Source of the DNA: Myxococcales bacterium | GTDB lineage: Bacteria > Myxococcota_A > Polyangia > Polyangiales > JADJMO01 | Reading direction: 5' to 3' | Length of the DNA stretch: 64,000 bases | Assembly: GCA_016709545.1 (NCBI GenBank) | Contig: JADJMO010000023.1 | Span: forward strand, 124,001 to 188,000 | Shown: positions 29,261-39,278 of the stretch, one piece after another | How positions within the stretch are numbered: position 1 is the stretch's first letter | How the letters are laid out: every line of letters begins with the position of its first letter | The notes under the pieces: generated by a model | Told to the model about the DNA's origin: nothing | What the model saw: only the letters and a program-made list of their open reading frames with translations | Databases searched by the model: none | Program-made: the position numbers and the translations under genes

Positions 29261-30201
29261 CTCGCCCCTCCGCGGGTGTGGTCGGACAGATCGATCGAGA
29301 GCACCGTGCGCCAGTCCGGGGCTCCGAACTCCCGGTGAAGCCCCACGCCGACCCCGAGCTTGAAACGCAGGAGGGGGCCCTTGTCGGTGCCGCGCTCGAG
29401 GCGCGCCGTGAGCAACCCCTCGACCGCGGTCGTCTCGCGCGCGAGGAGCCCCTGCGCGGCGGTCGCGCCGAACAGCTCGGGGCCGACCACGAGACTCGTG
29501 TCTGGACGCAACGGCCAGCGCGGGCCGAACGCGAGGCCGAACAAGAGCTCGTTCCCGCGTGGGTACGCCGGTGCGGCGTGGAGCGGGCGCACGTGGAAGC
29601 CGAGGTGGGCGGCGAGCAAGAGCGGCGCGAGATTCGAGGCGAACAGCAGCTTGAACACCCCGCGATACGTGCCGTCGGTCTGGTAGTCCTCGCGGTCGCC
29701 AGAGGGAAAGAGCAGGGCCGCGCCGAGGCCGAGGCGGAACGGTCCTCCCGCCTCGCCGAGCAGTCGAGCGTCGAACCCGAGGCGGGCGTCGGCGAGGCTG
29801 TCGGGGTGGCTCTCGGGATCGACCGAGGGGCTGCGGTACGCGGTGCCGTCCACCACGCCACCCTGGCCGCGGACGCGGAGCGGCGAGGAGAAGTCGAGGG
29901 TGAGGCGGAGCCGGTCCCAGGTGAGCGCTGCACCCACGCCGACGAACGCCTGGCTCGAGACCACGTCGAGGCGGCCGCCGCCTTCGCCCAGGTGCAGCGG
30001 GCGCCGTGCGAACCCCGTCGACACCGAGAGCGCGCCGCCGAGCCCGCCGTGCATCGAGAGGTCGTCGAGCACGAGCCACCCCGCGCCCGCAGGCGCCGGG
30101 GAGAAGCGCTCCAGCGCGTAGCCGTTCGCGTCCGCGGCGTGCGCGGCACCGCCGCTGAGCGTGAGCGCGAGCGCGAGGAGGCAGCGGTCAGAACTCCGCA
30201 T
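29257..30201 (-). CDS. outer-membrane beta-barrel protein
   Basis: A cleavable signal (LALALTLSGGAAHA) precedes about 290 residues of alternating hydrophobic strands and Gly-rich turns, such as LRLTLDFSSPLRVRGQGG, FRLGLGAALLFPSGD and LRFKLGVGVGLH. A C-terminal strand ends near TVLSIDLSDHTRGG. This is the pattern of a porin-like or OmpA-like barrel. It overlaps the previous gene by 14 bases and the next by four, so the three are translated as a unit. Confidence 0.75.
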   Translation of the reverse strand: MRSSDRCLLALALTLSGGAAHAADANGYALERFSPAPAGAGWLVLDDLSMHGGLGGALSVSTGFARRPLHLGEGGGRLDVVSSQAFVGVGAALTWDRLRLTLDFSSPLRVRGQGGVVDGTAYRSPSVDPESHPDSLADARLGFDARLLGEAGGPFRLGLGAALLFPSGDREDYQTDGTYRGVFKLLFASNLAPLLLAAHLGFHVRPLHAAPAYPRGNELLFGLAFGPRWPLRPDTSLVVGPELFGATAAQGLLARETTAVEGLLTARLERGTDKGPLLRFKLGVGVGLHREFGAPDWRTVLSIDLSDHTRGGAR

Positions 30202-31648
30202 GGATCCTCCCGCCGAGCACCTCGACGTGGCCGCGATCGCGGTTGAACGCCGGGTGCACGAGGTGCTGGAAGTCGGCGGTGAGCCAGACTGCCCGCAGGA
30301 AGTTCACGCTGTAGAACACCTCGAACACCGTCTCGGCGCCTGGCGAGATCGTGCCGTCGCCGACGAACCCGTCGATCCCGCCCAGCCGGAGGTATTCGGC
30401 GTGGGCGTCCGAGATCCAGCCGACGCCGACCCCGATCCCTGTGACGTCGAGGTCCCGGTGCCACAGCGTGCCCTTGGCGACGGCGCCGAGAGACACGGAC
30501 CGATCGGTGGAGGTGTAGCCGTAGACCTCGGTGCCGCCATCCGAGATCATCCCGCGGAAGAACACGCCGATGTCCTTGGCCACGAACTGCTCGAGACTCA
30601 CCCCGATCCCGTATTTGACGTTCGGCTGCCGCACCCAGCACAGATCGGGGGCGCCGCTGTTCCCGGACCCGTACGAGAACCCCGGGCAGGTCGTGGCGTT
30701 CTTGCCGCGGTCGGCCTGGAACGCCGCGACCGCGTCGGTGAAGCGGCCCCCGTTCACGCGGTTGCGGTAGCCGAGCACCCGGACCGCGCCGTCGAGCCCG
30801 GCGAGGCGGTGGCGGTGCTCGATCTCGAGCTGGTCCCCGTAGAACTCGTGCACGCGGAAGTCCATCTGCAGCTGGTTCGGGTACTTCGGCGTCGCGAAGC
30901 GGCCGAACCGCGCCGTCCAGTCGTCGAAGTAGAGCTCGGCGGCGGCGCCGTAGGAGTAGCCACGCGCGTCGGCCGCGAAGTCCCAGGCGGCGTGGGTCAT
31001 GAACGCAAGGTTGAGGAACGTCTGACGCGGATCCCAGGTCACTCCATTGCGATCGAACAGATCCAGGATCGAGAGGTTTCCGGCGGTGAGCACCAGGCGC
31101 CGGCTGTCCACCGTCGTGGCGAGCTGGGTCGGGTCGGAGGGCTTCTCCACTGGCGCGCCACCGAACCCGAAGGTCTGCCGCAGGTAGGTCCGCGACCGAT
31201 AGAGCTGCGGCGTCTCGGTCCCACCCCGCTGGAGCTCGAAGTTCTGGATCGCGCCGCCGAGGCCGCGCAGGTCGGAGAGCGGTCGGAGCGCGACCACCTC
31301 CGGCACGAAATAGGCTTCTCCACCTGGCCACAGATGGACGCCGAGGAACAGGGTGAAGGTCCCGGTGAAGCTGCGCTCACGCTTTGGGGAGAGCGAGTTC
31401 GGGCTGCCGTTCAGGTTCGTGTACGGCGCCGAGAAGGGCTGCTTCCAGCTCGAGATGTACGTGAACTGGCCGTAGGCGTTCCAGCTCTCGTTCTCGATGT
31501 CGTGCAGCCCGTGTTCGGTCAGCAGGTTCATCACGTCGAACGCGGTGTCGTCGTGGCCGGCGGGAGGAGCCGCCTGGGCGAACGCCGTCGCGGGTGTGAG
31601 CGCCAGCCCCAGGACCAGCCACGTGCGGAGCGAGGGAAGGGTGCGCAT
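30188..31648 (-). CDS. OprB-like carbohydrate-selective porin
   Basis: The start at 31648 gives a Sec signal (AATAFAQA-like, cut after AFA). The mature ~465 residues are a beta barrel with many aromatic strands (NAYGQFTYISSWKQPFSAPYTN, LFLGVHLWPGGEAYFVPEV, AYFVPEVVALRPL, ELYFDDWTARFG, VNFLRAVWLTADFQHLV). OprB family features are the initial helical segment (HGLHDIENESWNAYGQ) and the WPGGEAYFVPEV pattern. It should let sugars or other small solutes cross the outer membrane. It is the first gene of the three-gene unit, with the esterase gene divergent 119 bases away. Confidence 0.85.
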   Translation of the reverse strand: MRTLPSLRTWLVLGLALTPATAFAQAAPPAGHDDTAFDVMNLLTEHGLHDIENESWNAYGQFTYISSWKQPFSAPYTNLNGSPNSLSPKRERSFTGTFTLFLGVHLWPGGEAYFVPEVVALRPLSDLRGLGGAIQNFELQRGGTETPQLYRSRTYLRQTFGFGGAPVEKPSDPTQLATTVDSRRLVLTAGNLSILDLFDRNGVTWDPRQTFLNLAFMTHAAWDFAADARGYSYGAAAELYFDDWTARFGRFATPKYPNQLQMDFRVHEFYGDQLEIEHRHRLAGLDGAVRVLGYRNRVNGGRFTDAVAAFQADRGKNATTCPGFSYGSGNSGAPDLCWVRQPNVKYGIGVSLEQFVAKDIGVFFRGMISDGGTEVYGYTSTDRSVSLGAVAKGTLWHRDLDVTGIGVGVGWISDAHAEYLRLGGIDGFVGDGTISPGAETVFEVFYSVNFLRAVWLTADFQHLVHPAFNRDRGHVEVLGGRIHAEF

Positions 31649-31767
31649 GGCGGCCGACGAAGCGGCAACAAGTAGAGCAACCACGCACCTCCCGCAACGA
31701 CGGTCGCGGTCGACGCTCGAGTACGCGAGTGGTTGGCGGAGGGGCGGCAAAGGAGGAGACTCCCGAG

Positions 31768-32658
31768 ATGCGTCGACTCCTCCTGTGCTCGGGGCTCCTC
31801 GTCGCGTGCAGCAACGGCGAGGTCTCCGACGTGGCCGACGCCACCGACAGCGGAGAGGCCGACGCGACCCCGAGCGACACGGCCCTCGGCACCGACGCGG
31901 ACACGGGCAGCGACGGCGTCACCGACACCGCGACCGACACCGCGACCGACACCGCGCCCGTCGACGCGCCCATCGACCGCTCGAAGTGTGTCGCCGATCC
32001 CGACAAGCTCGGGCAGACGACGCGCAGCGCGACCTACAAGGGCGGCAAGATCAGCTACCTCGCGTTCGCCCCTCCTGGCTACGACCCCAAGTCCCCGCTG
32101 TCGCTGGTCGTCGCGCTGCACGGCGCCGGCGACACCAGCGCGAACTACTTCGCCGCGATCTGGCAGGGCACGGCCACCAGCAAGAGGTTCCTCGTGATCA
32201 CGCCGGAGGGCAGCTCGCCGGCCGGCGCGGGGTTCACCTGGAACAGCGGCGACGCGAACCTCATCCTCGCTGCGATCGAGGATTTCGAGCTCTGCTACTC
32301 GGTCGACACCCACCGGCGCATCGTCGACGGCTTCTCCGCTGGCGGGATCATGGCGTACCTGCTCGGCCTCGCCTCCGCGGAGACGTTCGCGGGCGTCTCC
32401 ATCGCCTCGGCGAACGAGGGCTCGGCGGAGGCGCTCTTCGGCGGGAGCCTCCTGCCCGCGACGTGGAAGATCCCCGTGAGCCACTTCCACGGCGTCGACG
32501 ACCTCAACTTCACCATCGCGAGCGCGCGCGCCGGGCGCGACAAGCTGCTCGCGGCGGGCCACACGGTCCACTGGCACGAGTTCACGGGGGGCCACTCGAC
32601 GAAGGCGGCGGACGCGGCGCAGCGCTACGACGACCTCGCGAGCAGCAAGGCGCCCTGA
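31768..32658 (+). CDS. PHB-depolymerase/LpqC-like esterase lipoprotein
   Basis: AGGAGG lies 11 bases before the ATG at 31768. The signal ends LVAC, with a long Asp/Thr/Ala spacer (to ~70). An alpha/beta-hydrolase fold follows: oxyanion-site ALHGAGDTS (about 116-124), nucleophile Ser190 in DGFSAGGIM, and candidate Asp and His in HFHGVDDLNF and TGGHSTKAAD. The product is 296 residues. Family members act on polyester or aromatic-ester substrates outside the cell. The divergent porin gene could serve uptake of the products. Confidence 0.85.
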   Translation: MRRLLLCSGLLVACSNGEVSDVADATDSGEADATPSDTALGTDADTGSDGVTDTATDTATDTAPVDAPIDRSKCVADPDKLGQTTRSATYKGGKISYLAFAPPGYDPKSPLSLVVALHGAGDTSANYFAAIWQGTATSKRFLVITPEGSSPAGAGFTWNSGDANLILAAIEDFELCYSVDTHRRIVDGFSAGGIMAYLLGLASAETFAGVSIASANEGSAEALFGGSLLPATWKIPVSHFHGVDDLNFTIASARAGRDKLLAAGHTVHWHEFTGGHSTKAADAAQRYDDLASSKAP

Positions 32659-32674
32659 ACGCGCAGAGTCCCGC

Positions 32675-33160
32675 TCACGGGTGACACTCGACCTGCTTCG
32701 CGACCGGCATCGGTGGGCAGGGCGTGCCCGTGACGCACTCGGCCGGCGCCTCCTTCGCCCACCAGCAGCTGCCATCGACGTGCCGCTCGAGGAAGCCCTC
32801 CACCTCGGGGAGCTTCTCGGCCTTCTTGCCGGGCGGCCCGCCGAGGATGCGCGGGCAGAGGACCACGTCGGGCTCGGGGAGCGGCTTGCACGCGGCGCCG
32901 GGCGGGCAGTAGTAGAGGTGCGGTCGATAGAGGCACCGCCCGTCCGCCTCGCGCATCAGGTAGCCGGTCTTGGGTGGGTACTTGGGACCGGAGGGCGCAG
33001 GGACCGAGGCGGTCGCCGACACTACGGGGCTCGGGGCGGTCGAGGGGGCCGCGCTGGTCTCCGCAGTGGGGGCGCTCGACGCGGTCGGGGTCGGAGCGCT
33101 GACAGTGCTCTTCGGCTCCGCACAGCCGACCATCGCGACGAGGAGCAAGGCGGCTCGCAT
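32675..33160 (-). CDS. Cys-containing lipoprotein
   Basis: The ATG at 33160 opens MRAALLLVAMVGC (lipid cysteine at 13). A Ser/Thr/Ala/Pro linker (to ~58) precedes two similar short units: READGRCLYRPHLYYCPPGAACKPLPEPDVVLCP and ERHVDGSCWWAKEAPAECVTGTPCPPMPVAKQVECHP. Each has a Cys at the start of the unit, a CPP-type core and a Val-Leu/Glu-Cys-Pro end, showing a tandem duplication. No known family. The 155 bases upstream (33161-33315) hold no gene. Confidence 0.7.
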   Translation of the reverse strand: MRAALLLVAMVGCAEPKSTVSAPTPTASSAPTAETSAAPSTAPSPVVSATASVPAPSGPKYPPKTGYLMREADGRCLYRPHLYYCPPGAACKPLPEPDVVLCPRILGGPPGKKAEKLPEVEGFLERHVDGSCWWAKEAPAECVTGTPCPPMPVAKQVECHP

Positions 33161-33315
33161 GGCCGGGAGGATACACGGCGTGGCCGCGCCCCCACGCCGG
33201 TGGTCCACGCGAGACACGGCGTGCACACCGCGATCCCTGATTGCGGCCGCGATGCACGCTGGCCCGGGCCTTGAAGGAGTGCGGCCGAACGTCCCCCCTC
33301 TCGAGGAGGTGGTCC

Positions 33316-34429
33316 ATGCCCCGTCCGTCGTTCGCCGCGGTCACGCTGACCGCCGGCTGCCTCGTCGTGTCCCTCGGCGTCGCCGCGCCCCCGACGCCCG
33401 ACCGGCTGTCGCTCGTCGCGGTCGACCGCGAGCCCAAGGAGGGCCGCGAAAAGCCCACCCCGCAGAAGCTCGTGGCGCTCGAGAAGGCCGTCGCCGACGC
33501 CCCCGGCGATCGCAACAAGCGCTTCGACCTCGTGCGCGCGTTGATGGCCAAGCCCGACCTCCCCGGCGCGCTGACCGCGGCCAAGGCGTGGCGCGAGAAG
33601 GACGCTTACAACCTCGTCGTCGTCCGCCTGGTCGGCGACATCTACGCCGAGCTCGGGCAGCCGCTCGAGGCGCGCCGCGCGTGGTCGGCCATCGTGGAGC
33701 TCCTGCCCAAGGACGCCGAGGCCCACCGCGCGCTCTCGCGACCGTGTTCAAGCAGGCGGGCGATCTGAGCGCCGCGCACCAGGAGCTCACGGCGGCCACC
33801 AAGATCGCCCCCGACGACGTGCGCCTGCGCTTCGAGCTCGCCGACGCCGCGCACCGGCTCGGCAAGGACGCCGACGCCGAGCGCTTGTTCTCCGAGATCG
33901 TCGCCTCGGCCAAGGCGCCGGAGGCCGTGCGCTACCCCGCCAAGCAGCGCCTCGCGCAGCTCTGGTCCGCCGCCCGCCGCGGCGCGCTGCAGAAGTCCGA
34001 CGCCAGGCCGCGGCCGCGCTGCAGAAGAAGATCGACGACCTCGGCCTCGCTGGCGGCTCCATCAACGACCTCAAGGTGTTCCTCTCCTGGGACAGCGATC
34101 GCACCGACGTCGACCTCTGGGTCGAGACCCCGGGCGGCGAGAAGGTGTTCTACGAGAACAAGGTCGCCAAGACCGGCGAGGCGCTGTTCGACGACGTCAC
34201 CACCGGCTACGGGCCCGAGAGCTTCACCGCCAAGAAGGCGCGCGCCGGCACCTACACCATCAAGGTCAACTACTTCGGCACCACGCGGACCACGTTCACC
34301 GAGGCGCGCGGCGAGGTGATCGTCGTCCTCCACGAGGGCACCGCCGAGGAGACGCGCCAGGCGCTCCCCTATCGACTCTTCGTCCCCAAGCAGACGGTGA
34401 CCGTCGCCAAGGTGCAGGTGAAGCCATGA
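33316..34429 (+). CDS. TPR protein with DUF2135/YfaP-like C-terminus (two frameshifts)
   Basis: AGGAGGT is seven bases before the ATG at 33316. An N-terminal signal (FAAVTLTAGCLVVSLGVAA) precedes TPR-like helices in two frames: AWREKDAYNLVVVRLVGDIYAELGQPLEARRAW, then QAGDLSAAHQELTAATKIAPDDVRLRFELADAAHRLGKDADAE. The C-terminus (FLSWDSDRTDVDLWVETPGGEKVFYEN, GTYTIKVNYFG) is a DUF2135 domain as in YfaP. Break 1, a two-base insertion near 33733, and break 2, one missing C near 34006, each join a natural helix or domain border. The stop overlaps the next start (ATGA). The three genes from here to 38848 appear to be one translational unit. Confidence 0.8.
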
Positions 34430-37152
34430 ACCGTCTCCCCGCGCTCTTGGTCTGCTCGTCGCTCGCGCTGCTCTCGTGCTCGGGCAGCAAGACCCACACC
34501 GGGTCGGCGCTCGTCGCGAGCGAGCGGCCCCTCGTGCTCCTCGACGGCGTGGTCGACGCGCGCCTCGCGGGCGCCACCGCCGACGCGCCGCTCGTCGTCG
34601 GCGCCCCGACCAAGGGGGTCGTCGGCCTCGTGGCGCGCAAGCACGCCCGGCTCTCGTTCGCGGGCGGCGTGCTGCACCTCCGCGCGGGCGCGCGGCTCGA
34701 CCTCGGGGAGACCAAGGGCCGCCTGCGCCTCACCCTGCACGAGGGCGAGCTCCGGGTCACCGGGATCGACCTCGACGTCAGCGGGCCGCTCGGCGCGTAC
34801 GAGCCCGCGGCGACCGTGGGCGACGACGTCCTCGTGGCCAAGGTGGGCGGCGAGACCAAGGTGCTGCGCACCGCGACCCACCTCGTCGAGGCGCAGTGGT
34901 CGCTCGCGCCCGCGGGGGAGCCGGTGGGGATCGGCAGCCTCGAGGTCAGCGACCCGACGCCGGCCGGCAAGCCGATCGCCACGCCCCGCCTCGCGCTCGT
35001 GTCCCTCGCCGTGCGCGCCAAGGCCATCGACGACCTCGTCGAGACCGAGGTCGAGCACGTGTTCCACAGCGACGACGAGCGCCGGCTCGAGGGCACGTTC
35101 CGGTTCCCGCTGCCCGACGGGGCCATGCTCACCGGGCTCTCGCTCGAGATCGACGGCAAGATGATGGACGGCGAGCTCGTCGAGTCGAAGAAGGCCGAGC
35201 AGGTCTTCAACGAGGTCGTCGACCAGATGCAGGATCCGGCGCTCCTCTCGTGGGAGCACGGCTCCACCTTCAAGCTGCGCGTGTTCCCGATCGAGCCCAA
35301 GTCGAACAAGAAGGTCGTGCTGCGGTTCCTCTCGCCGCTCAGCAGGACCGCCGCCGGCACCGCCTGGGTCTACCCGACGGCGGCGCCCGCGATGCAGGGC
35401 AGCGTCGCGCGCTTCACCGTCGACGCCTTCGGGAGCAAGGTCCTCGACCGCAAGGACTTCGTCCCTGGTGAAGACGTCATCGTCGCGCGCGCCGTCGACG
35501 CGCCGCTGCTCCGCGAGGTGCGGCCCGAGGGGACCTTCACCCGCGTGGTGGTCAAGCCGGCCTGGGGCTCGCTGCCCGCCGAGAAGCCCGCCACGGGGCC
35601 GCGCTCGCTCGTCATCGTCGTCGACACCTCGCGCAGCGCGCTCGAAGGCCGCGCGCTCGCCCTCGACTCCGCGCGCGCGCTCGTCGACGGGCTCGGCGAG
35701 GACGACCGCTTCCAGGTGCTCGCGGCCGACGTCGCCGTGCGCCCGGTCACCGCCGACTGGCAGCCGAAGGCGAGCCGCGACGCGACCCTCGCCGCGCTCG
35801 CCAAGCTCGACTTCGACGGCGCGACCGACCTCGGCGCGGCGCTCTCGGCCGCGGGCCAGCTCACCAAGGGCCGCGCGCGCGCGCACGTGGTCCTGGTGGG
35901 CGACGGCACGCCCACGGGGGCGAGACCGACCCGCTGGTGCTCGGCAAGGCGTTCCACGAGGCCACGCCGTCGCCGCTCTCGGCGCTCGCGGTGGGCAAGA
36001 GCAAGGACCTCGACGCGTTGTCGGTCCTCGCCGGGCTCACGGGAGGCAGGGTGCAGAAGCCCCGCTCGCTCGCCGAGGCGAACGCGGCCACGTTCGCGCT
36101 GCTCTCCGCCGACGGTGTGCGCCGCATCACGGGCCTCACCGCGAAGGCGGGCGAGGACGAGGTGGTGCTCGCGTCGCCGACCACGGTGTTCGAGGGCGAG
36201 GACATCGTCGCCTACGTGCACACCAAGAAGGACCACAAGCCCGCCGACGCGCTCGTGCTCGGCGCCCGGGTTCACCCAGACCGTGGCGCTCACGTCGCCC
36301 ACGCCGGGCGCCAGCGTCGCGCGCCGCTGGGCGATGGCGGAGATCGGCCGGCTCGAGGCGACCGCCGGCAAGCGCGAGGACATCGTGCAGCTCTCGCTCA
36401 GCTACCAGGTGATGAGCCGCCACACGTCCTTCCTCGTGCTCGAGAGCGAGGAGATGTACGCGAAGTACGCGATCGTCCGGAAGAACGGGCCGAACGCGCC
36501 CAAGGTCACGGGCGCCGACCTCGAGGGCGGGGGCAAGCCGCACATGGACCCGGACCACCTGCAGCCCGGCGACCCCGAGGTGCGCATCTTCGCGCCGAAG
36601 GACAGCAAGTCGGTCGTGCTCGTTTTGCCGACCGGCGAGACCCTGCCGGCGACCTGGGACGTCGGAGCCCAGGCGTGGACGGTGCGCTTCCTCGTCGACA
36701 AGGAGACGCCCGACGGCACCTACGAGCTCGTCGTGCGCATCACGCGCCACGACGACTCGGTCGAGGTGCAGCGCCTCGAGTACGTCGTCGACACCCAGAA
36801 GCCCACCCTCGAGGTCACCATGACCAAGAAGGGCGCAAGCTTCGAGATCCACGCGGTGCAGGTGATCACCGCGCACGAGCTCGACGCGCAGATCCCCAAG
36901 GCCCGCCGCAAGGGAACGCTCGCCGAGGACCAGAAGGCCTTCGCCACCGTGCTGCTCGACGTCAAGCGGGTGGAGGTCGCGATGCCCGACGGCCAGCTGC
37001 TCTCGCTGAGCGCGAGCAAGCTCGGCGACCTGCACGGCACCTGGACCCCGAAGGCCCCGGTCACGGGCAAGGTGACCCTGAAGGTGGTCGCGGTGGACCG
37101 CGCGCTCAACCAGAACGCCTTCGACGTGACCGTCGATCCGGGGGCGCCGTGA
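34426..37152 (+). CDS. VIT and VWA domain lipoprotein (two compensating frameshifts)
   Basis: The ATG overlaps the preceding stop. A lipobox signal (lipid cysteine at 18) is followed by a FecR-like head (ARLSFAGGVLHLRAGARLDLGE), then a VIT domain (about 210-300: HVFHSDDERRLEGTFRFPLPDG, AEQVFNEVVDQMQDPALLSWEHGSTFKLRVFPIEP), a VWA domain with MIDAS DTSRS (about 399-403) and a C-terminal beta-rich tail (KPTLEVTMTKKG). In 35925-36262 the frame shifts and shifts back: one missing G in a G run, then one extra C. The corrected centre reads LGKAFHEATPSPLSALAVGKSKD. VIT-VWA pairs occur in animal ITIH proteins and in bacteria with unknown roles. Confidence 0.85.
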   Translation: MNRLPALLVCSSLALLSCSGSKTHTGSALVASERPLVLLDGVVDARLAGATADAPLVVGAPTKGVVGLVARKHARLSFAGGVLHLRAGARLDLGETKGRLRLTLHEGELRVTGIDLDVSGPLGAYEPAATVGDDVLVAKVGGETKVLRTATHLVEAQWSLAPAGEPVGIGSLEVSDPTPAGKPIATPRLALVSLAVRAKAIDDLVETEVEHVFHSDDERRLEGTFRFPLPDGAMLTGLSLEIDGKMMDGELVESKKAEQVFNEVVDQMQDPALLSWEHGSTFKLRVFPIEPKSNKKVVLRFLSPLSRTAAGTAWVYPTAAPAMQGSVARFTVDAFGSKVLDRKDFVPGEDVIVARAVDAPLLREVRPEGTFTRVVVKPAWGSLPAEKPATGPRSLVIVVDTSRSALEGRALALDSARALVDGLGEDDRFQVLAADVAVRPVTADWQPKASRDATLAALAKLDFDGATDLGAALSAAGQLTKGRARAHVVLVGDGTPTGARPTRWCSARRSTRPRRRRSRRSRWARARTSTRCRSSPGSREAGCRSPARSPRRTRPRSRCSPPTVCAASRASPRRRARTRWCSRRRPRCSRARTSSPTCTPRRTTSPPTRSCSAPGFTQTVALTSPTPGASVARRWAMAEIGRLEATAGKREDIVQLSLSYQVMSRHTSFLVLESEEMYAKYAIVRKNGPNAPKVTGADLEGGGKPHMDPDHLQPGDPEVRIFAPKDSKSVVLVLPTGETLPATWDVGAQAWTVRFLVDKETPDGTYELVVRITRHDDSVEVQRLEYVVDTQKPTLEVTMTKKGASFEIHAVQVITAHELDAQIPKARRKGTLAEDQKAFATVLLDVKRVEVAMPDGQLLSLSASKLGDLHGTWTPKAPVTGKVTLKVVAVDRALNQNAFDVTVDPGAP

Positions 37153-38848
37153 AGCGCTGGATCGCCCTCTCCGCGGCGTCGCTCCTGTCGGCGGGGCCCG
37201 CGCGGCGGCGGCCGAGGTGTGGACGGCCACCAGGGACGTGCGCGCGTGCGCGGTGGTCGACGCCCACGTGGTGCTGGCCGCCACCACCGGCGGCGTCGTG
37301 CGCGTGAAGGACGGCGCGATCGAGCGCGTGTACACGTCGCTCGACGGCCTCCCCGACACCCAGGCCTCGGCGCTCCTCGTCGAGCCCGACGGCGCGTGGA
37401 TCGGCACCGAGGGCGGCCTCGCGCGCCTCGCGAACGGCGTCGTGAGCGCGAAGGGCAAGGGCCACCCGCACGTGCGCGCGCTGCTCCGCTCCGGCAGCGC
37501 GCTCTACGCGGGCACCTGGGGCGAGGGCCTGCTCCGCCTCGACGGCGACGCGCTCGCGCCGCTCGCCTTCGCGGCGCCGGGACCGCTCGCGCGCAGCAAG
37601 GTGAGCTCGCTCGTGCTGCACGAGGGCACGCTCGTCGCGGGCACGATGGGCGGCGCGTACCGCCTCGAGGGCGGCGCGTTGCGCGCGGTCGTGAAGGACG
37701 GCCCCCTCGACGTGTTCGCGCTCGGGACCCACGGCGGTCGCCTGTGGATCGGCGCGCTCGACGGCGTGCGCACCCTCGGCCCGGGCGGCCTGCGCTTCGA
37801 GGCCAACGACGACGTGCGCGCGTTCGCCGCGACCGGCAGCGACCTGTGGGCCGGCGCCTTCTCGTCGGGGCTCCTGCACCCCGGCAAGGCAGGGCTCGTG
37901 AAGCTCCCGCTCGCGAGCGTCCCGGGCCACGTGCAGGCGCTCGGCGTGAGCGCCGCCGCGCGGTGCATCGGCACGCGCGAGGGCCTGTTCGTCGGCGTCG
38001 GCGGCGGCGCGCTCGCGCCCGTCACGCGGGCCGAACTCCCGAGCAACGACCTCGTCGCGCTGGCCGCGATCGGCGCGCGCACCTTCGTCGGTACCTACGA
38101 CCGCGGCCTCGCGGTCATCGAGGGTGGCGTGGTCAAGGTGATCGCCGGCGTCGACCCGCGCGTGAACGCGCTCACCGTGGACGGCGAGAAGCTCTGGGTG
38201 GGCACTGCGCGCGGCCTCTACGCGGTCGACGCCAAGAACGCCGTCGTCGCCCACGTCGGCGAGACCGAGGGCTTGCCCGCGGGCGACGTGCACGCGCTCG
38301 CGCCGCTCGCCGGCGGCGGCGTGTTCGTGGGCACCGCGAAGGGCGCCGCGCTCGTGCGCGGTGGCGCCGTGACGGTGCTCGGCAAGAAGCAGGGCCTCGG
38401 CGGCGAGGCGGCGTGGGCCGTGCTCGAGACGGCGGATGGCGCCAAGTGGGTCGGCACGAGCGCGGGCCTCTTCGTGCTGCGCAAGGCGGCCAAGGTGTGG
38501 GAGCGCTACTCCCACGTCTCGGGGCACCTGCCCGACGACTGGGTCACGGCCCTCGTCGCGAAGGGCGACAAGGTGTTCGTGGGCACCTACGCGGGCGGCG
38601 TGGTCGAGGCCTCGCTCGGTCCGAAGCTGGCGGCGACGCCCCTCGGCGGCGGGATGGTCAACCTCGCGGGGCTCTCCTTCGACGGCGACACGTTGCTCGT
38701 CGCCACCATGGACGGCCTCCTCGCGCGCAAGGCCTCCGGGCCGCTGGTCGCCCGCCCCGGCGCGCTCGGGCGCGACGTGACCGCGGCGCTGCGCACGCCG
38801 AGCGGCCTGTTCGTCGCGAGTCGGCGCGGCCTCTCGCGCGGGCCCTGA
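37149..38848 (+). CDS. two-component-regulator-type beta-propeller protein (frameshifted)
   Basis: The GTG start overlaps the preceding stop (GTGA). A signal-like start (MKRWIALSAASLLSAG) precedes a frame break near 37200; in the other frame the body runs AAAAEVWTATRDVRACAVVDAHVV. It has about twelve propeller strands with the repeat shape VVDG-x-LWVGT-x-GLYAVD (for example GDKVFVGTYAGGVVEA and EKLWVGTARGLYAVD), like the periplasmic sensor propellers of hybrid kinases, but no kinase domain is attached. It is the third gene of the VIT-VWA unit. Confidence 0.8.
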
Positions 38849-38888
38849 ACCGCTTTCCGCACCGCGCGCGACCGCGTATCCTCCCTCC

Positions 38889-39254
38889 ATGCCCGATTCC
38901 GAGCGTCGCAGTGCGTCTCGCTTGCCGGTCCTCCTCGGTGCAGAGATCGAGACCCCCGACGGCCGCGTCCGCAGCGCCGTCTCCAAGGACGCGAGCCCCA
39001 CCGGGCTCTTGCTCCTCACGCGGGCCGAGCTCGCCATCGGCGACAAGGTCCGCCTCCACGTGCATCGCTCCGACACCGCGCTGCCTCCGCTCGAGGTGGT
39101 GGGCCAGGTGGTGCGCAGCGAAGCGCTCGACGAGAGCGAGGCGCTCCTCTGGCGCCGCAAGGTGGCCGTCGCCATCGAGGACATGCCGCCCGAGCTGTTC
39201 GCCGACGCCCGCGAGCTCGCCGAGCACCAGGCCAAGATCTACCACACGAAGTAG
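38889..39254 (+). CDS. PilZ-domain protein
   Basis: The 121-residue product is a single PilZ domain with both c-di-GMP contact motifs: RSASR (R7 and R11) and DASPTG (D34-G39, matching DxSxxG). It is cytoplasmic and should bind c-di-GMP and pass the signal to a partner, often in motility or surface export. It stands 40 bases after the propeller gene on the same strand and could be the fourth gene of that unit. The possible stop hairpin is downstream. Confidence 0.9.
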   Translation: MPDSERRSASRLPVLLGAEIETPDGRVRSAVSKDASPTGLLLLTRAELAIGDKVRLHVHRSDTALPPLEVVGQVVRSEALDESEALLWRRKVAVAIEDMPPELFADARELAEHQAKIYHTK

Positions 39255-39278
39255 CCTCGCACGCTCGCGTCCGCATGA

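Noticed and set aside
33700..36300. Programmed frameshifting
   Set aside because: Breaks are scattered over many unrelated genes, differ in type and have no common slippery site.
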